Shown: positions 28,901-41,869, numbered from the stretch's first letter. The stretch is DNA of 64,000 nucleotides from Xanthomonas prunicola (GCF_002846205.1 NZ_PHKV01000004.1:406074-470073), one strand, 5' to 3'. Numbers and translations are program-made. The notes: a model not told the origin generated them from the sequence alone.

Positions 28901-29059
28901 ATCGCCGGCGGCCTGGCGTTTTCCACCGTCGTGAGCCTGCTGTTTCTGCCGACGATCTACGCCATCCTCGATGACATGAGCAACGGCGCAGCCGCGCTGG
29001 TACGACGTGCGCGCGGCCTGCCTGCTTGGTCACCTCCGGACGGTGCGCTTAGATCTTGA
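25973..29059 (+). CDS. RND efflux permease B, proton-relay residues altered
   Basis: Second permease of the operon, 1028 residues, standard length. In helix 4 the Asp pair reads Asp398-Asn399 (GMLVDNAVVVVE) and in helix 10 the Lys is replaced by Asn908 (GVVVNNGIVMIE). The key AcrB-type relay is therefore incomplete. Genes for two different permeases behind one adaptor recall MdtB-MdtC, which form mixed trimers where the subunits divide proton and drug transport; the same may hold here (inference). Alternatively it belongs to an RND subgroup that uses other residues. The end of the gene is followed by 188 bp without features. Confidence 0.93.
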
Positions 29060-29247
29060 GCGCAGCCCCCGTCGGCGATGAGGATGGCGATGAACGCCGC
29101 TGACAGTGCCAAAGCCCCGCTACTTTCGTGAGAGGGGTTAGGGTACGTGTTCATTGGCGGATGCGATCAGGCACTTGCCTGCAAGTCGCTAATGCCTAAA
29201 AGAAGCCGACTCGCAAAGCGGGTCCAGCTCGAATGGATTGTTAGTTT

Positions 29248-29970
29248 TCATAAGCGATGAATCATGCCCACCACATATTCATGATCGCTATAGCCTGTTA
29301 CCGGACTCCAGCCCGCTAGAAGCTGCCAGAAGAAGCCTAGCACTTGCTTTGTCCCGTCATAGTCAGACGACCAGTTCTTGGCGCGATAAAGTGTAGATGA
29401 AAGACGCTTCATGAAGGCATAAACCTCCGGGTCGCGGATGTCGACCGCCCCAATCGCGTATTGAAACTCGCTTAGCAGAACTTCTGTTTCTAGCACAAGC
29501 TGTCGAAGCATGAAATCGTTCATGCTGTTGGCCACTGCGTCCCACTTGTCCTGTCCTGGTGCATAGCCGGCTTTGAAGTGAGCGCGGAAGGAAGATTGCT
29601 TGCAAAGTTCTTCGGCTTCCTGCGGGGCATAAACGTGGTCTACAGAGCCGAGAAAGATGCAAATCGTCGATTCTTTAAAGGAGGCGTATGAAGCTAGAAG
29701 ATGATTTTTGATCCGTCTTTTCCGCTCATACTCAGGCAATCGGACAAGCAGGCAGTAAGTGAATAGTGCGGCTACGACGCCTACTGAGAGATCGAACGCG
29801 ATTTGATTACCTGTGGAGAACTGATCGAATACAACCTCTATTGAAGAACCCTGAAGCCAAGACACAATCGGGTCAGAGCTTGTCGCGAACATGACCCATA
29901 CGCAAATTAACGCAAGAGCTGATAGCAAGAGATCCAGCTTGGCTTTTCTATAAGTTCGCGGCAGTATCAT
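29248..29970 (-). CDS. orphan two-helix membrane protein of unknown function
   Basis: A 240-residue protein that I do not recognise. Two hydrophobic helices lie near the N-terminus (about 14-30, LLLSALALICVWVMFA, and 62-78, VGVVAALFTYCLLV), separated by a loop of some 30 residues. A basic stretch (PEYERKRRIKNH) and a largely helical, probably cytoplasmic domain of about 155 residues follow. Base composition is clearly more AT-rich than the flanking RND and Entner-Doudoroff genes, with codons such as AAA, ATA and AGA that the neighbours avoid, pointing to horizontal transfer. It stands alone, with spacers of 188 and 390 bp. It could be a single-gene defence or stress protein, but nothing here shows that. 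Confidence 0.7.
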   Translation of the reverse strand: MILPRTYRKAKLDLLLSALALICVWVMFATSSDPIVSWLQGSSIEVVFDQFSTGNQIAFDLSVGVVAALFTYCLLVRLPEYERKRRIKNHLLASYASFKESTICIFLGSVDHVYAPQEAEELCKQSSFRAHFKAGYAPGQDKWDAVANSMNDFMLRQLVLETEVLLSEFQYAIGAVDIRDPEVYAFMKRLSSTLYRAKNWSSDYDGTKQVLGFFWQLLAGWSPVTGYSDHEYVVGMIHRL

Positions 29971-30360
29971 TGATGAAATCTAACTCTTGATTGATCGCTG
30001 GCTGCGCTCAGAATAATAGCGCGTCTAGAAACCGACTCATCGACTAAGTCAGACATCCTGTCTGATGCGCATGGCGTTAATACTAAGTGGGGCTCTTCGC
30101 CAATCACATTGACCCTAAACCTTGGCGATCTGACGCCCTGACTTCAGACAATCGTTGTCATCAGAAGACAAGGCTTGGCTTTACGTTCCGCAAATGAAGC
30201 AGTGCCCGAAAAGTGGTCCACGGGTAGCGGGGCAGGCCCTTACACGCACGACAAGGCGCGCGTGAGGGCCTCCATGGATGGGTTCACGGCGCGTCCTGCC
30301 TCGGCGCCCGCGGGCCGCTCCCGCGCATGAACAAAGGCGCCGGATGCAGCGCTGTGCCAA
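29971..30360. other. AT-richer spacer next to the orphan gene
   Basis: No gene is supported. The composition of 29971-30200 follows the orphan gene rather than the host genes, so the transferred segment probably covers roughly 29160-30230. No inverted repeats, target duplications or transposase remnants could be recognised. Confidence 0.4.
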
Positions 30361-31020
30361 TCAACCCGCACGCACCTGCCGCACGATCGCCGCCGCCTTG
30401 GCCGAGCTTTCCTTGACCTTGTCCCACTGGCCCTGGGCCAGCCAGTCCTTGGGCACCATCCACGAACCGCCGATGCACAGCACGTTGGGCTGCGACAGGA
30501 ACTCCGCCGCGTTGGTCTCGCTGATGCCGCCGGTGGGACAGAGCTTGAGGTCGGACAGCGGGCCGGACAGGCCCTTGAGCATCTGCAGACCGCCCACGGC
30601 GGTGGCCGGGAACAGCTTGCAGACGCGGAAGCCCAGGCCCATCAGGGTCAACAGTTCGGTCGGGGTGGCCGCGCCGGGCACGGCCGGGATCGGCGCATCG
30701 GCCAGCAGGCGTGCCAGCGGTGCGGGCGTGCCCGGGGTGACCAAAAAGTCTGCACCGGCGTCCACCGACTGACGCAGCTGCAGTTCGCTCAACACGGTGC
30801 CGGCGCCGATCACGATGTTGGGCAGCTCGCGCTTGAGCATGGCCAGCGCTTCGAGCGCGATCGGGGTACGCAGGGTCAGTTCGATCGCGGGCAGGCCGCC
30901 TTCGAGCAGCGCATCGGCGACGCGGCGCGCCTGGTCCAGCGTGTCCACGGTGACCACCGGCAGGATGCCGGCGTCGCGCAGCAGCTGTTCGGCGGTGTTC
31001 TGGGTCTGGGCAATCGTCAT
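30361..31020 (-). CDS. eda: KDPG aldolase
   Basis: Cleaves 2-keto-3-deoxy-6-phosphogluconate to pyruvate and glyceraldehyde-3-phosphate, the last step of the Entner-Doudoroff pathway. A 219-residue TIM-barrel aldolase. The general base Glu is in AIELTLRTP, the Schiff-base Lys in CKLFPA, and GAGTVL and PTGGI bind phosphate. The start ATG 31020 (MTIAQTQN) gives the normal length; the open frame upstream to 31284 is a shadow of edd. It lies 52 bp downstream of edd in the same operon. Confidence 0.97.
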   Translation of the reverse strand: MTIAQTQNTAEQLLRDAGILPVVTVDTLDQARRVADALLEGGLPAIELTLRTPIALEALAMLKRELPNIVIGAGTVLSELQLRQSVDAGADFLVTPGTPAPLARLLADAPIPAVPGAATPTELLTLMGLGFRVCKLFPATAVGGLQMLKGLSGPLSDLKLCPTGGISETNAAEFLSQPNVLCIGGSWMVPKDWLAQGQWDKVKESSAKAAAIVRQVRAG

Positions 31021-31072
31021 TGCAACTCCGGGTGACGGCGACCGCCGGGGCGGCCGCAGAGAGGGAAGGGGA

Positions 31073-32989
<1,917 letters not shown>

Positions 32990-33038
32990 TGGCTACCGGC
33001 TATGAGAAACGAGGGAAGGAGAAGGGCGTTTCTTGATT

Positions 33039-33058
33039 CCCGCACAAGAATGTGCGGG
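33039..33058 (-). other. hairpin between pgl and edd
   Basis: CCCGCAC, a 6-base loop and GTGCGGG form a 7-bp hairpin in the pgl-edd gap. There is no T run, so it is more likely an RNA processing or stability element than a terminator. Confidence 0.45.
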
Positions 33059-33118
33059 CTGTCGCAAGGGATTCGCGTTATCGGCTGTTGCGAGGAGTTC
33101 GTCTCAAACGACTCGCAC

Positions 33119-33838
33119 TCAACTACACCAATGCACCCGCAACCGCGGACCCGGCTGCTGTAGTGCCACGCGGATGGGATATTCATTGATGTCATCGCCG
33201 GCCAACGCGGCCTGCAGCACGTCCAGCTTCTGCTTGCCGCGCAACAGCAGCAGGCGTGTCGGAATGCTGGCAAGTCCTGCGGGTGTCAGGGTGATGCGCA
33301 ACGGCCATTGATTCGAACCCGGGCAGCCGGTGGCATCCAGCGACGCATACGGCTGCGGGCTGGCGAGCGCCTTGGGCAGGTCGGTGGCACCCGGGAACAA
33401 CGAAGCGGTATGTCCGTCGCCGCCCATGCCCAGCACCGCCAGGCAGGCCGGTTCTGCATGCGTGGCCTGCAGATTCGCGGTGTGCACGCATTCGGGCAAT
33501 TGCTTGCCTGGGCGAACCAGCGGAATGAAGGTGGCGGCCCGCGCGTGGGTCAGGAAGCTGTGATTCACCAGCCAGGCATTGCTGTCTTGATCCTGCGGCG
33601 ACAACCAGCGCTCATCGACCAGACCCACTTCGACCCGCGACCAGTCCAATGGCCGGTGGGCCAGGGACTCGTACACCGGTGCCGGGGTGGTGCCACCGGA
33701 CAGCAGCATGCGTGCCTGGCCGCGACGCGAGATTTCCTGTTCCAGCAGGTCGACCATTTCGCTGGCCACCGCCTCGGTCCACTCGGCCGGGTCGTCGTAG
33801 CGCACCAGAGTGATGCGCGGGTTGTCCTGCAAGTTCAT
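33119..33838 (-). CDS. pgl: 6-phosphogluconolactonase
   Basis: Hydrolyses 6-phosphogluconolactone to 6-phosphogluconate, linking glucose-6-phosphate oxidation to Edd. 239 residues of the DevB/NagB-like family: MLLSGGTTPAPVYESLA binds the sugar phosphate near residue 45 and LGMGGDGHTASLFPG holds the active-site Asp/His around 145. The start overlaps the glucokinase stop by 4 bp. Confidence 0.96.
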   Translation of the reverse strand: MNLQDNPRITLVRYDDPAEWTEAVASEMVDLLEQEISRRGQARMLLSGGTTPAPVYESLAHRPLDWSRVEVGLVDERWLSPQDQDSNAWLVNHSFLTHARAATFIPLVRPGKQLPECVHTANLQATHAEPACLAVLGMGGDGHTASLFPGATDLPKALASPQPYASLDATGCPGSNQWPLRITLTPAGLASIPTRLLLLRGKQKLDVLQAALAGDDINEYPIRVALQQPGPRLRVHWCS

Positions 33839-34838
33839 CGCTGTTCCCCAGGGTGCTGACGTTGTGCATCCACTGCATACGCGGCGGCGCCGAGCAGGCC
33901 GGCATGCGGGTGCATGACCGCCAGCGATGGCACACGCGACATGATCGCGGAGAAGCGGCCCTTGTGTTCGAAGCGCTGGCGAAAGCCCGAATGCTGCAGC
34001 GAATCCAGCACCTTGGGTACCAGCCCGCCGGTGAGGAATACGCCGTCCCAGGCGCCCTGCATCAGGACCATATCGCCGGCGATCGCGCCGAAGATGGCGC
34101 AGAACAGATCGATCGTGCGCGACGAACGCGGGTCGCCCGCCGCCGCACGCGCGGTAATGTCCTTGGGTTGCAGCGGGCCCGGATCGACACCTGCGATTTC
34201 GCTCAACGCGCGATGGATGTTGACCAGGCCCGGGCCGCAGATCAGACGCTCATTGGACACCCGGCCGAACTGCTCGGAGAGGATTTCCAGGATGCGGATT
34301 TCTTCCGGCGTGCCGGGCGGGAAGCTGACATGGCCACCTTCGGTTTCCAACGGAAAACAGCGCCCGTTGCGGATGATCAGGCCACCGACGCCCAGGCCGG
34401 TGCCGGGGCCGATGACGCCGTAGTTGCGCGGCTGGTCGATCGGCGCCGGGCGCCAGCTGGCGCCGCCCACCTGCACCACGTCCTGCGGACGCAGCAGGCT
34501 GATCGCCATGGCCTGGGCGGCGAAATCGTTGATCAGGTGCAAGGTGCTGAAACCCAGCATGCTGGCGGTACGCGAACGCGAGATCACCCACGGGTGGTTG
34601 GTGATGCGCGCTTCGTCGCCATCCACGCGGCCGGCCACGGCGAACACGCCCTGGGTGGCCTGCACACCGATCTGGTCGAGGTAATAGCGCGCGGCTTCGC
34701 CAAGCGAACCGAAGTCCACCACGGCAAATTCGCGCGAGGTGTCATCCAGCAACGGCACCGACGCGTCGACATCGGCCAGCGCGAAGCGCGCATTGGTTCC
34801 GCCGATATCGGCAACCAGCACCGGCTTGGAAGGAGCGG

Positions 34839-34842
<4 letters not shown>
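33835..34842 (-). CDS. glk: glucokinase
   Basis: Phosphorylates glucose to glucose-6-phosphate with ATP. 335 residues of the bacterial Glk family: VLVADIGGTNARFALAD is the phosphate-1 motif near the N-terminus, LINDFAAQAMA provides the catalytic Asp, and VIGPGTGLGVGGL the next ATP-contact loop. A further loop is VFLTGGLVPKVLD. I chose ATG 34842 (MTAPSKPVL); the longer frame to 34980 lies within zwf. The start overlaps the zwf stop by 4 bp and the stop overlaps pgl, so zwf-glk-pgl are translationally coupled. Confidence 0.96.
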
Positions 34843-36269
<1,427 letters not shown>

Positions 36270-36689
36270 GGACCGCGTTTCAGATTCTGGGGACATCGTT
36301 ATCAGCAGCTTGTCGGAAAGGCGCCGGACGGCCGGCGGTCGGTACGTCTGTTCCTGAGCGACACTTGCGTGCGCGCAGCAGGGGATGGACGCTGACGCCC
36401 AATCCCCGATTGTTGCAGCAACTGGCGATCAGCGGTTAGCGCCGTGGTGGAATATCTGCACCAGCGCGGTGGCATGCATGCCTGGCGCAGCGGGCTGCAC
36501 CTTGGACAATGAGGTTGAACTGCGTGGCGGCATGGTCCCTCCGAAGATCGATGTTGCCATGTGAAAACGATTACATGTCAGAATAAACCAATGCATTCGT
36601 TTGCAGGAAACTTCCTTGCAGACGCATGCGGCGTCACCGCCATCGGGAGGGCCGAGGGCAGGGCGCACAACTTACGTTGAGGCCGAACG
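36270..36689. promoter_or_regulatory. divergent regulatory region between zwf and ugpC
   Basis: 420 bp without a gene. It holds the operator candidate at 36562-36575 and, next to it, an AT-rich stretch (GAATAAACCA, 36581-36590) that could be part of a promoter for the ABC ATPase gene. No other structure seen. Confidence 0.5.
36562..36575. promoter_or_regulatory. LacI-family operator candidate
   Basis: TGAAAACGATTACA fits the imperfect palindrome TGNAANCGNTTNCA with central CG, the typical site of LacI-family sugar repressors. It lies 115 bp before the ABC ATPase gene and upstream of the divergent zwf operon. No LacI-family gene is in the window. Confidence 0.55.
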
Positions 36690-37787
36690 ATGGCGAAAGT
36701 GCAGTTGGAAGGTGTCCGCAAGGTCTACGAAAACGGCCAGGTGGCAGTGCAGGGCGCGAGTTTCGAAGTCGCCGACGGCGAGTTGATGGTGCTGGTCGGG
36801 CCGTCCGGCTGCGGCAAGTCGACGTTGTTGCGCATGATCGCCGGTCTCGAAGACATCAGCGCCGGCACGCTCAAGATCGGCGAGCGCGTGGTCAACGACG
36901 TGGCCCCCAAGGACCGCGACATCGCCATGGTGTTCCAGAGCTATGCGCTCTACCCGCACATGACCGTGGCCGAGAACCTGGCGTTCGGACTCAAGCTGCG
37001 CGGCCATCCGAAGCAGGTCATCGCCGAGCGCGTCAACAATGCCGCCGAGCTGCTGGGCCTGACTCCGATGCTGGACAAGCTGCCCAAGGCGATGTCCGGC
37101 GGTCAGCGGCAACGTGTGGCGCTGGGGCGGGCGATGGTGCGCGAATCCTCGGTGTTCCTGCTCGACGAGCCGCTGTCCAATCTGGACGCCAAATTGCGCC
37201 ACAGCGTGCGCACCGAGATTGCGCAGCTGCATCGCAAGCTCGGCACCACCATGATCTACGTCACCCACGACCAGGTCGAAGCGATGACGCTCGGCCAGCG
37301 CATCGTGGTGCTGAAGGACGGCGTGATCCAGCAGATCGACAGCCCGATGGCGCTGTACGACCGCCCGGCCAATTTGTTCGTGGCCGGTTTCCTCGGTAGC
37401 CCGGCAATGAATGTGTTGCAGGGGCGCCTGGACGCGCAGGACGGCCTGCACCTGGTCATGGCCGATGGCTGGCGGGTGCCGCTGGGCCCGGCGCGGGTCG
37501 ATCCAGCCTGGTTCGGCCAGGACGTGATCGTGGGTGTGCGCCCGGAACATTTGCAGCCTTGCGACGATGCGTTGCTGGGCTTCGAGGCGCGGGTCGATGT
37601 GATCGAGCCGGTCGGCAACGAAATCTTCCTCAATCTCGACCGTGGCGGTCAGCCGCTGGTGATCCGCGTCCCGCCGCAAAGCCTGCCGGCGGTGGGGCAG
37701 TCGCTGCGTCTGGCGCTGCGCAGCGATGTCTTGCACTTCTTCGACCCGGCCACCGGCCGGCGGCTGGAAGCGGCTCAGAGCAGCTAA
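36690..37787 (+). CDS. ugpC: sugar ABC transporter ATP-binding subunit (MalK/UgpC type)
   Basis: Cytoplasmic ATPase that powers a CUT1-type sugar importer. 365 residues with Walker A GPSGCGKST, Q loop FQSYALYPHM, signature MSGGQRQRVALGRA, Walker B VFLLDEPLSNLD and switch His in VTHDQ. The C-terminal 120 residues form a TOBE/MalK regulatory domain (GVRPEHLQP). No permease or binding-protein genes are adjacent. In MsmX/UgpC-type systems a single ATPase can serve several importers, which would suit an isolated gene controlled by a LacI-type site. The UgpC name reflects family, not proven substrate. Confidence 0.9.
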   Translation: MAKVQLEGVRKVYENGQVAVQGASFEVADGELMVLVGPSGCGKSTLLRMIAGLEDISAGTLKIGERVVNDVAPKDRDIAMVFQSYALYPHMTVAENLAFGLKLRGHPKQVIAERVNNAAELLGLTPMLDKLPKAMSGGQRQRVALGRAMVRESSVFLLDEPLSNLDAKLRHSVRTEIAQLHRKLGTTMIYVTHDQVEAMTLGQRIVVLKDGVIQQIDSPMALYDRPANLFVAGFLGSPAMNVLQGRLDAQDGLHLVMADGWRVPLGPARVDPAWFGQDVIVGVRPEHLQPCDDALLGFEARVDVIEPVGNEIFLNLDRGGQPLVIRVPPQSLPAVGQSLRLALRSDVLHFFDPATGRRLEAAQSS

Positions 37788-37916
37788 CACACCACTGCGC
37801 AACCAGCAGAGGGGCGCGGCCGGTGCCCGGAATCGGCATGTACTACCCGTACGCTGCGGTTCTGAGCGCGCTGTCCACGCCCACCTGACGACTGCTCGCG
37901 ACTTTCTTAGCTGCTC

Positions 37917-38789
37917 TTACCGCTCCAGCCCCAGCACGATCGCGCGCGGCCGTGCGCCGTGCGCGCCGGCCTGCAAGGTGGTGTCGGCGTCCAGCGCCAG
38001 CTCCAACGGCAACACCGCCAGCGCGAGGGTGCCAGCCACGCTCACCACCGTGCCGATCGCGGTGCCGTCCATTGCGATGGCATCGCCTGCCTCGACCACG
38101 CTATCGGTTTCCAGCAGCTGCAAGGCGCGCTTGGCTTTGCCCAGGAAATGCGTACGCGCCACGATCTCCTGGCCTGGATAGCAGCCTTTTTTGACGCTGT
38201 ACGCCTGCAGACGGTCGAGTGCCAACTGCTGTGGCGTCCACTGTTCGCGCTGGCCCTCGACCAGGCGAGCGAGCCCCAGCTGCAGATCGGCATGCCGCCA
38301 TTGCGCGTCCGCGCTCGGTGCGGCGATAGGCGCTGCCAATGCATCTTCGGCATGCAGCAGCAAGGTGCGCGGCAATGCGGCGCTGCCCAGATCCAGCTCG
38401 ATACGCTGCGTTCTGATATCGGCCTGCGCGGCGCACGCGTGTTCCGGTGCTGCGAAGCCGCCGAAGGCAAGCAGCGCGGCGGTGCTGATTTTCAGCTTGC
38501 GGCGGAACACGAAACGGCCGAGTTGCGCGGCGATCTCGGCCGCGTTGCCGTCGGGCAATAGCATCAACAAGTGTGCGTCGTCCTCACGCAGGAGTGCGAA
38601 GATGGCGATCACGCGCCCCTTCGCCGTCAACCACGCATTCCACTGCCACTGCCCGATCGCCAGCGCCTGGACGTCATTGGCGAATTGGGCATGCGCAAAC
38701 GCCACTGCATCCGCACCGACGAGTCGGACGTACTGCATATCGTGCAGGGAGCCAAAACCCTGTGGAATAAGATTCAGGTTGTCAGCCAT
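37917..38789 (-). CDS. ygfZ: folate-binding protein YgfZ
   Basis: A 290-residue GcvT-like folate-binding protein that supports repair or maturation of iron-sulfur clusters in enzymes such as MiaB and succinate dehydrogenase. The diagnostic motif KGCYPGQEIVAR (K-G-C-Y-x-G-Q-E) with the essential Cys is present around residue 200. It is divergent from the succinate dehydrogenase assembly gene sdhAF4, with only 39 bp between the starts, so the two promoters overlap; a shared role in succinate dehydrogenase biogenesis is plausible. Confidence 0.95.
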   Translation of the reverse strand: MADNLNLIPQGFGSLHDMQYVRLVGADAVAFAHAQFANDVQALAIGQWQWNAWLTAKGRVIAIFALLREDDAHLLMLLPDGNAAEIAAQLGRFVFRRKLKISTAALLAFGGFAAPEHACAAQADIRTQRIELDLGSAALPRTLLLHAEDALAAPIAAPSADAQWRHADLQLGLARLVEGQREQWTPQQLALDRLQAYSVKKGCYPGQEIVARTHFLGKAKRALQLLETDSVVEAGDAIAMDGTAIGTVVSVAGTLALAVLPLELALDADTTLQAGAHGARPRAIVLGLER

Positions 38790-38828
38790 GGATGGGGAGG
38801 ACTAAAATCGCAACGTTGTGAGACCGCT

Positions 38829-38999
38829 ATGATAGGCCATCCAACCCCCACCCCAGCGCAGGATTCCGAGACGCAGCCTTCCCCTCAGGAGACCATTCCC
38901 GAGAAGAAGCCACTGCCGAAGGAGATTGGTGGACGCGACGGCCCCGAGCCAACGCGCTACGGCGACTGGGAAAAAAATGGACGCTGCATCGATTTTTGA
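38829..38999 (+). CDS. succinate dehydrogenase assembly factor 4 (DUF1674)
   Basis: A 56-residue protein: a disordered Pro/Gln/Glu-rich N-terminus and the conserved end EIGGRDGPEPTRYGDWEKNG followed by RCIDF, the full DUF1674/SDHAF4 signature. In eukaryotes SDHAF4 binds free flavinylated SdhA and helps it meet SdhB; bacterial relatives lie next to sdh genes as here. The start ATG 38829 precedes the conserved part by about 35 residues. It is 56 bp upstream of sdhC. Confidence 0.9.
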   Translation: MIGHPTPTPAQDSETQPSPQETIPEKKPLPKEIGGRDGPEPTRYGDWEKNGRCIDF

Positions 39000-39055
39000 G
39001 CAGCTTCTAGCCACAGCGGCCTAGTGCCGCCCAGCCGAGAAAACGAGCCCAGCGA

Positions 39056-39448
39056 ATGGCGATCCGCGAACGTCCCACTTCTCCACATCTGCAGGTATAT
39101 CGCTGGCAGATCCAGATGGCGACCTCGATCCTGCATCGAGCCACCGGCGTCATCCTTTCCGGAGGCGCGCTGGTCATCGCCGTCTCGTTGCTGTTGCTGA
39201 TGCTCGGCGAGGAGCACTGGAATTGCCTCACCCAGCAGATGGGCGCCTGGTACGGCCAGTTGTTCCTGTTCGCCTGGTCATGGGCCTTTACCTATCACCT
39301 GGCCAACGGCATCCGCCACATCGTCCAGGATTTCGGCCGCGGCTTCAGCATTCCCGCCTTCATCCGCAGCAGCTGGACATCGGTGATCGTCAGCCTGGTG
39401 CTGACTGCTGCTATCTGGGCCTATGTCCTGACCGGAGCGTCCGCATGA
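39056..39448 (+). CDS. sdhC: succinate dehydrogenase cytochrome b556 subunit
   Basis: Membrane anchor of complex II, 130 residues with three membrane helices. RPTSPHLQVYRWQIQM and SILHRATGVIL form the quinone-site N-terminus, and the haem-ligand His lies in YHLANGIRHIVQDFG. It overlaps sdhD by 4 bp. Confidence 0.96.
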   Translation: MAIRERPTSPHLQVYRWQIQMATSILHRATGVILSGGALVIAVSLLLLMLGEEHWNCLTQQMGAWYGQLFLFAWSWAFTYHLANGIRHIVQDFGRGFSIPAFIRSSWTSVIVSLVLTAAIWAYVLTGASA

Positions 39449-39831
39449 GCCGCTATCGCACCCCGTTGAAGAATGTCCGTGGTCTGGGCGCGGCCAAGAC
39501 CGGTACCGAACACTTCGTGATGCAGCGGCTGACCGCCACAGCGCTGGTCGTGCTGGCGATCTGGTTCGTGGCGTTCGTGCTGAGCCTGCTCGGTTCCGAC
39601 TACATGACTGCAGTCGCCGCGGTGTCCAAACCGTGGAATGCCGTGTTGCTGGTCGGTTTCCTGGTGGCGATGTTCTGGCATGCGCAGCTTGGCCTGCAGG
39701 TCGTGCTCGAGGACTACATTCACAATTCGTTGCTGGCGCTGGCGTTGCAGACGACGGTGAAGTTCGTCGCCGTGCTTGGCGCGATCGTCAGCATTTTCGC
39801 AGTGGCGCGCATCGCGCTGGGCGGTGCCTGA
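39445..39831 (+). CDS. sdhD: succinate dehydrogenase membrane anchor subunit
   Basis: Second membrane anchor of complex II, 128 residues, three helices. RGLGAAKTGTEHFVMQRLTA is the usual SdhD start, and the second haem/quinone-side His lies in FWHAQLGLQVVLEDYIH. The start overlaps sdhC. sdhA follows after 34 bp. Confidence 0.95.
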   Translation: MSRYRTPLKNVRGLGAAKTGTEHFVMQRLTATALVVLAIWFVAFVLSLLGSDYMTAVAAVSKPWNAVLLVGFLVAMFWHAQLGLQVVLEDYIHNSLLALALQTTVKFVAVLGAIVSIFAVARIALGGA

Positions 39832-39865
39832 GTCATCGGGCACACAGAACAGGAATCCAGATTAG

Positions 39866-41656
39866 ATGTCCGCTTACAAGATCACTGAACACAAGTACGA
39901 CATGGTCGTGGTGGGTGCCGGCGGCGCCGGCCTGCGTGCCACGTTCGGCTTGGCCCAGAAAGGCCTGCAGACGGTCTGCCTGACCAAGGTCTTCCCGACC
40001 CGTTCGCACACCGTCGCAGCGCAGGGCGGTATTTCCGCCGCGCTCGGCAACATGGGCGAAGACGATTGGCGCTACCACTTCTACGACACCATCAAAGGCT
40101 CGGACTGGCTGGGCGACCAGGACGCGATCGAGTACATGTGCCGCGAAGCGATTCCGGCCATCATCGAGCTGGAACACTACGGCGTGCCGTTCTCGCGGAC
40201 CGAGGAGGGCAAGATCTATCAGCGCCCGTTCGGTGGCATGACCACCAAATACGGCGAAGGCCCGTCGGCGCAGCGCACCTGCGCGGCAGCCGACCGTACC
40301 GGCCATGCGATGTTGCATACGCTGTATCAGCAGTCGCTGGCGCACAACGCGCGCTTCATGATCGAGTACTTCGCGCTGGACCTGATCTTCGACGAAGAAG
40401 GCGTCTGCCGTGGCGTGCTGGCGCTGGACATGGCCGAAGGCTCGCTGCATCTGTTCCGCGCCCACGGCGTGGTGCTGGCCACCGGCGGTTATGGCCGTGC
40501 CTACTTCAGCGCCACCTCCGCCCACACCTGTACCGGTGACGGCGGCGGTCTGGTGATGCGTGCCGGCCTGCCGGTGCAGGACATGGAATTCGTGCAATTC
40601 CATCCCACCGGTATCTATGGTGCGGGCTGCCTGATCACCGAGGGCGTGCGTGGCGAAGGCGGCATCCTGCGCAACAGCAACGGCGAGCGCTTCATGGAGC
40701 GCTATGCACCGCATTACAAGGATCTGGCCTCGCGCGACGTGGTGTCGCGTTCGATGACCGTGGAAATCCGCGAAGGCCGCGGCGTCGGCGAGCACAAGGA
40801 TCACATCCTGCTCGACCTGACCCACCTCGGCCCGGAAGTCATCAACGAAAAGCTGCCCGGCATCGCCGAGAGCGCGCACATCTTTGCCGGTGTGGACGTG
40901 ACCAAGCAGCCGATCCCGGTGCTGCCGACGGTGCACTACAACATGGGCGGCATTCCGACCAATTTCTACGGCGAAGTCGTGCGCAAGCAGGGCGACGACC
41001 CGGATGCGGTGGTGCCTGGTCTGTATGCGATCGGCGAAGCGGCCTGCGTGTCGGTGCACGGTGCCAACCGCCTGGGTTCCAACTCGCTGCTGGATCTGGT
41101 GGTGTTCGGCCGTGCGGTGGCAAACCGCTGCGCCGAGACGGTCAAGCCCAACCAGCCGCACAAGACCTTGCCGTCCGATGCCTGCGACAAGGCGCTGGGC
41201 CTGCTGGACAAGTTGCGCTATGCCAACGGCTCCACGCCGACCTCGGTGATCCGCGACAACATGCAGCGCACCATGCAGTCCGACGCTGCAGTGTTCCGCA
41301 CCAGCAAGACGTTGAAGGAAGGCGTGGACAAGATGGCCGAGATCTTCGCCACCTTCGAAGACGTCAAGGTGTCCGACCGCTCGCTGGTCTGGAACTCGGA
41401 TCTGATCGAGACCTACGAGTTGAACAACCTGCTGCTCAATGCAGTGGCGACGATCAATTCGGCCGAACAGCGCAAGGAAAGCCGCGGCGCGCATTCCCAC
41501 GAGGACTTCCCGGACCGCGACGACGTCAACTGGCAGAAGCACACGCTGGTCACCGTCGACGACAAGGGCAAGTGCGAGTTCGAGTATCGTCCGGTGCACA
41601 TGTACACGCTGAGCAAGGATGTGGACGTGGTCCCGCCGAAGCCGCGCGTTTACTGA
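39866..41656 (+). CDS. sdhA: succinate dehydrogenase flavoprotein subunit
   Basis: Catalytic subunit of complex II, 596 residues. The FAD Rossmann motif is [20 protein letters not shown], the flavin-attachment His lies in [10 protein letters not shown], and the active-site region includes [15 protein letters not shown] and [19 protein letters not shown]. The C-terminal helical and capping domains are complete, ending [12 protein letters not shown]. Oxidises succinate to fumarate. Confidence 0.98.
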   Translation: MSAYKITEHKYDMVVVGAGGAGLRATFGLAQKGLQTVCLTKVFPTRSHTVAAQGGISAALGNMGEDDWRYHFYDTIKGSDWLGDQDAIEYMCREAIPAIIELEHYGVPFSRTEEGKIYQRPFGGMTTKYGEGPSAQRTCAAADRTGHAMLHTLYQQSLAHNARFMIEYFALDLIFDEEGVCRGVLALDMAEGSLHLFRAHGVVLATGGYGRAYFSATSAHTCTGDGGGLVMRAGLPVQDMEFVQFHPTGIYGAGCLITEGVRGEGGILRNSNGERFMERYAPHYKDLASRDVVSRSMTVEIREGRGVGEHKDHILLDLTHLGPEVINEKLPGIAESAHIFAGVDVTKQPIPVLPTVHYNMGGIPTNFYGEVVRKQGDDPDAVVPGLYAIGEAACVSVHGANRLGSNSLLDLVVFGRAVANRCAETVKPNQPHKTLPSDACDKALGLLDKLRYANGSTPTSVIRDNMQRTMQSDAAVFRTSKTLKEGVDKMAEIFATFEDVKVSDRSLVWNSDLIETYELNNLLLNAVATINSAEQRKESRGAHSHEDFPDRDDVNWQKHTLVTVDDKGKCEFEYRPVHMYTLSKDVDVVPPKPRVY

Positions 41657-41659
41657 TCG

Positions 41660-41869
41660 ATGCGCATGCAGCGACCTACTGTTGCCCTGTCATTGCACGT
41701 CGACGCGTCCGCGCGTAACGGCAATGCGGCGCTGCAGTGGTGTCGCGACATGACGCTGGAGCAGCACCGGCAGATAGCCGGCCGCTGCGCGACTGCTGCG
41801 GCAGTGGCATCCGTCATCTTTACCTTCATGCGCACGGTGCGGCTGTCGTTCGCACCGCGCATCGCCTGA
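41660..41869 (+). CDS. possible small protein between sdhA and sdhB
   Basis: An open frame of 69 residues fills the gap between sdhA and sdhB almost exactly (3 bp after sdhA, 16 bp before sdhB). It is Ala/Arg-rich with one moderately hydrophobic stretch ([15 protein letters not shown]). There is no clear ribosome site and no family match that I recognise. It may be a real small protein or simply an open spacer. Confidence 0.35.
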   Translation: MRMQRPTVALSLHVDASARNGNAALQWCRDMTLEQHRQIAGRCATAAAVASVIFTFMRTVRLSFAPRIA

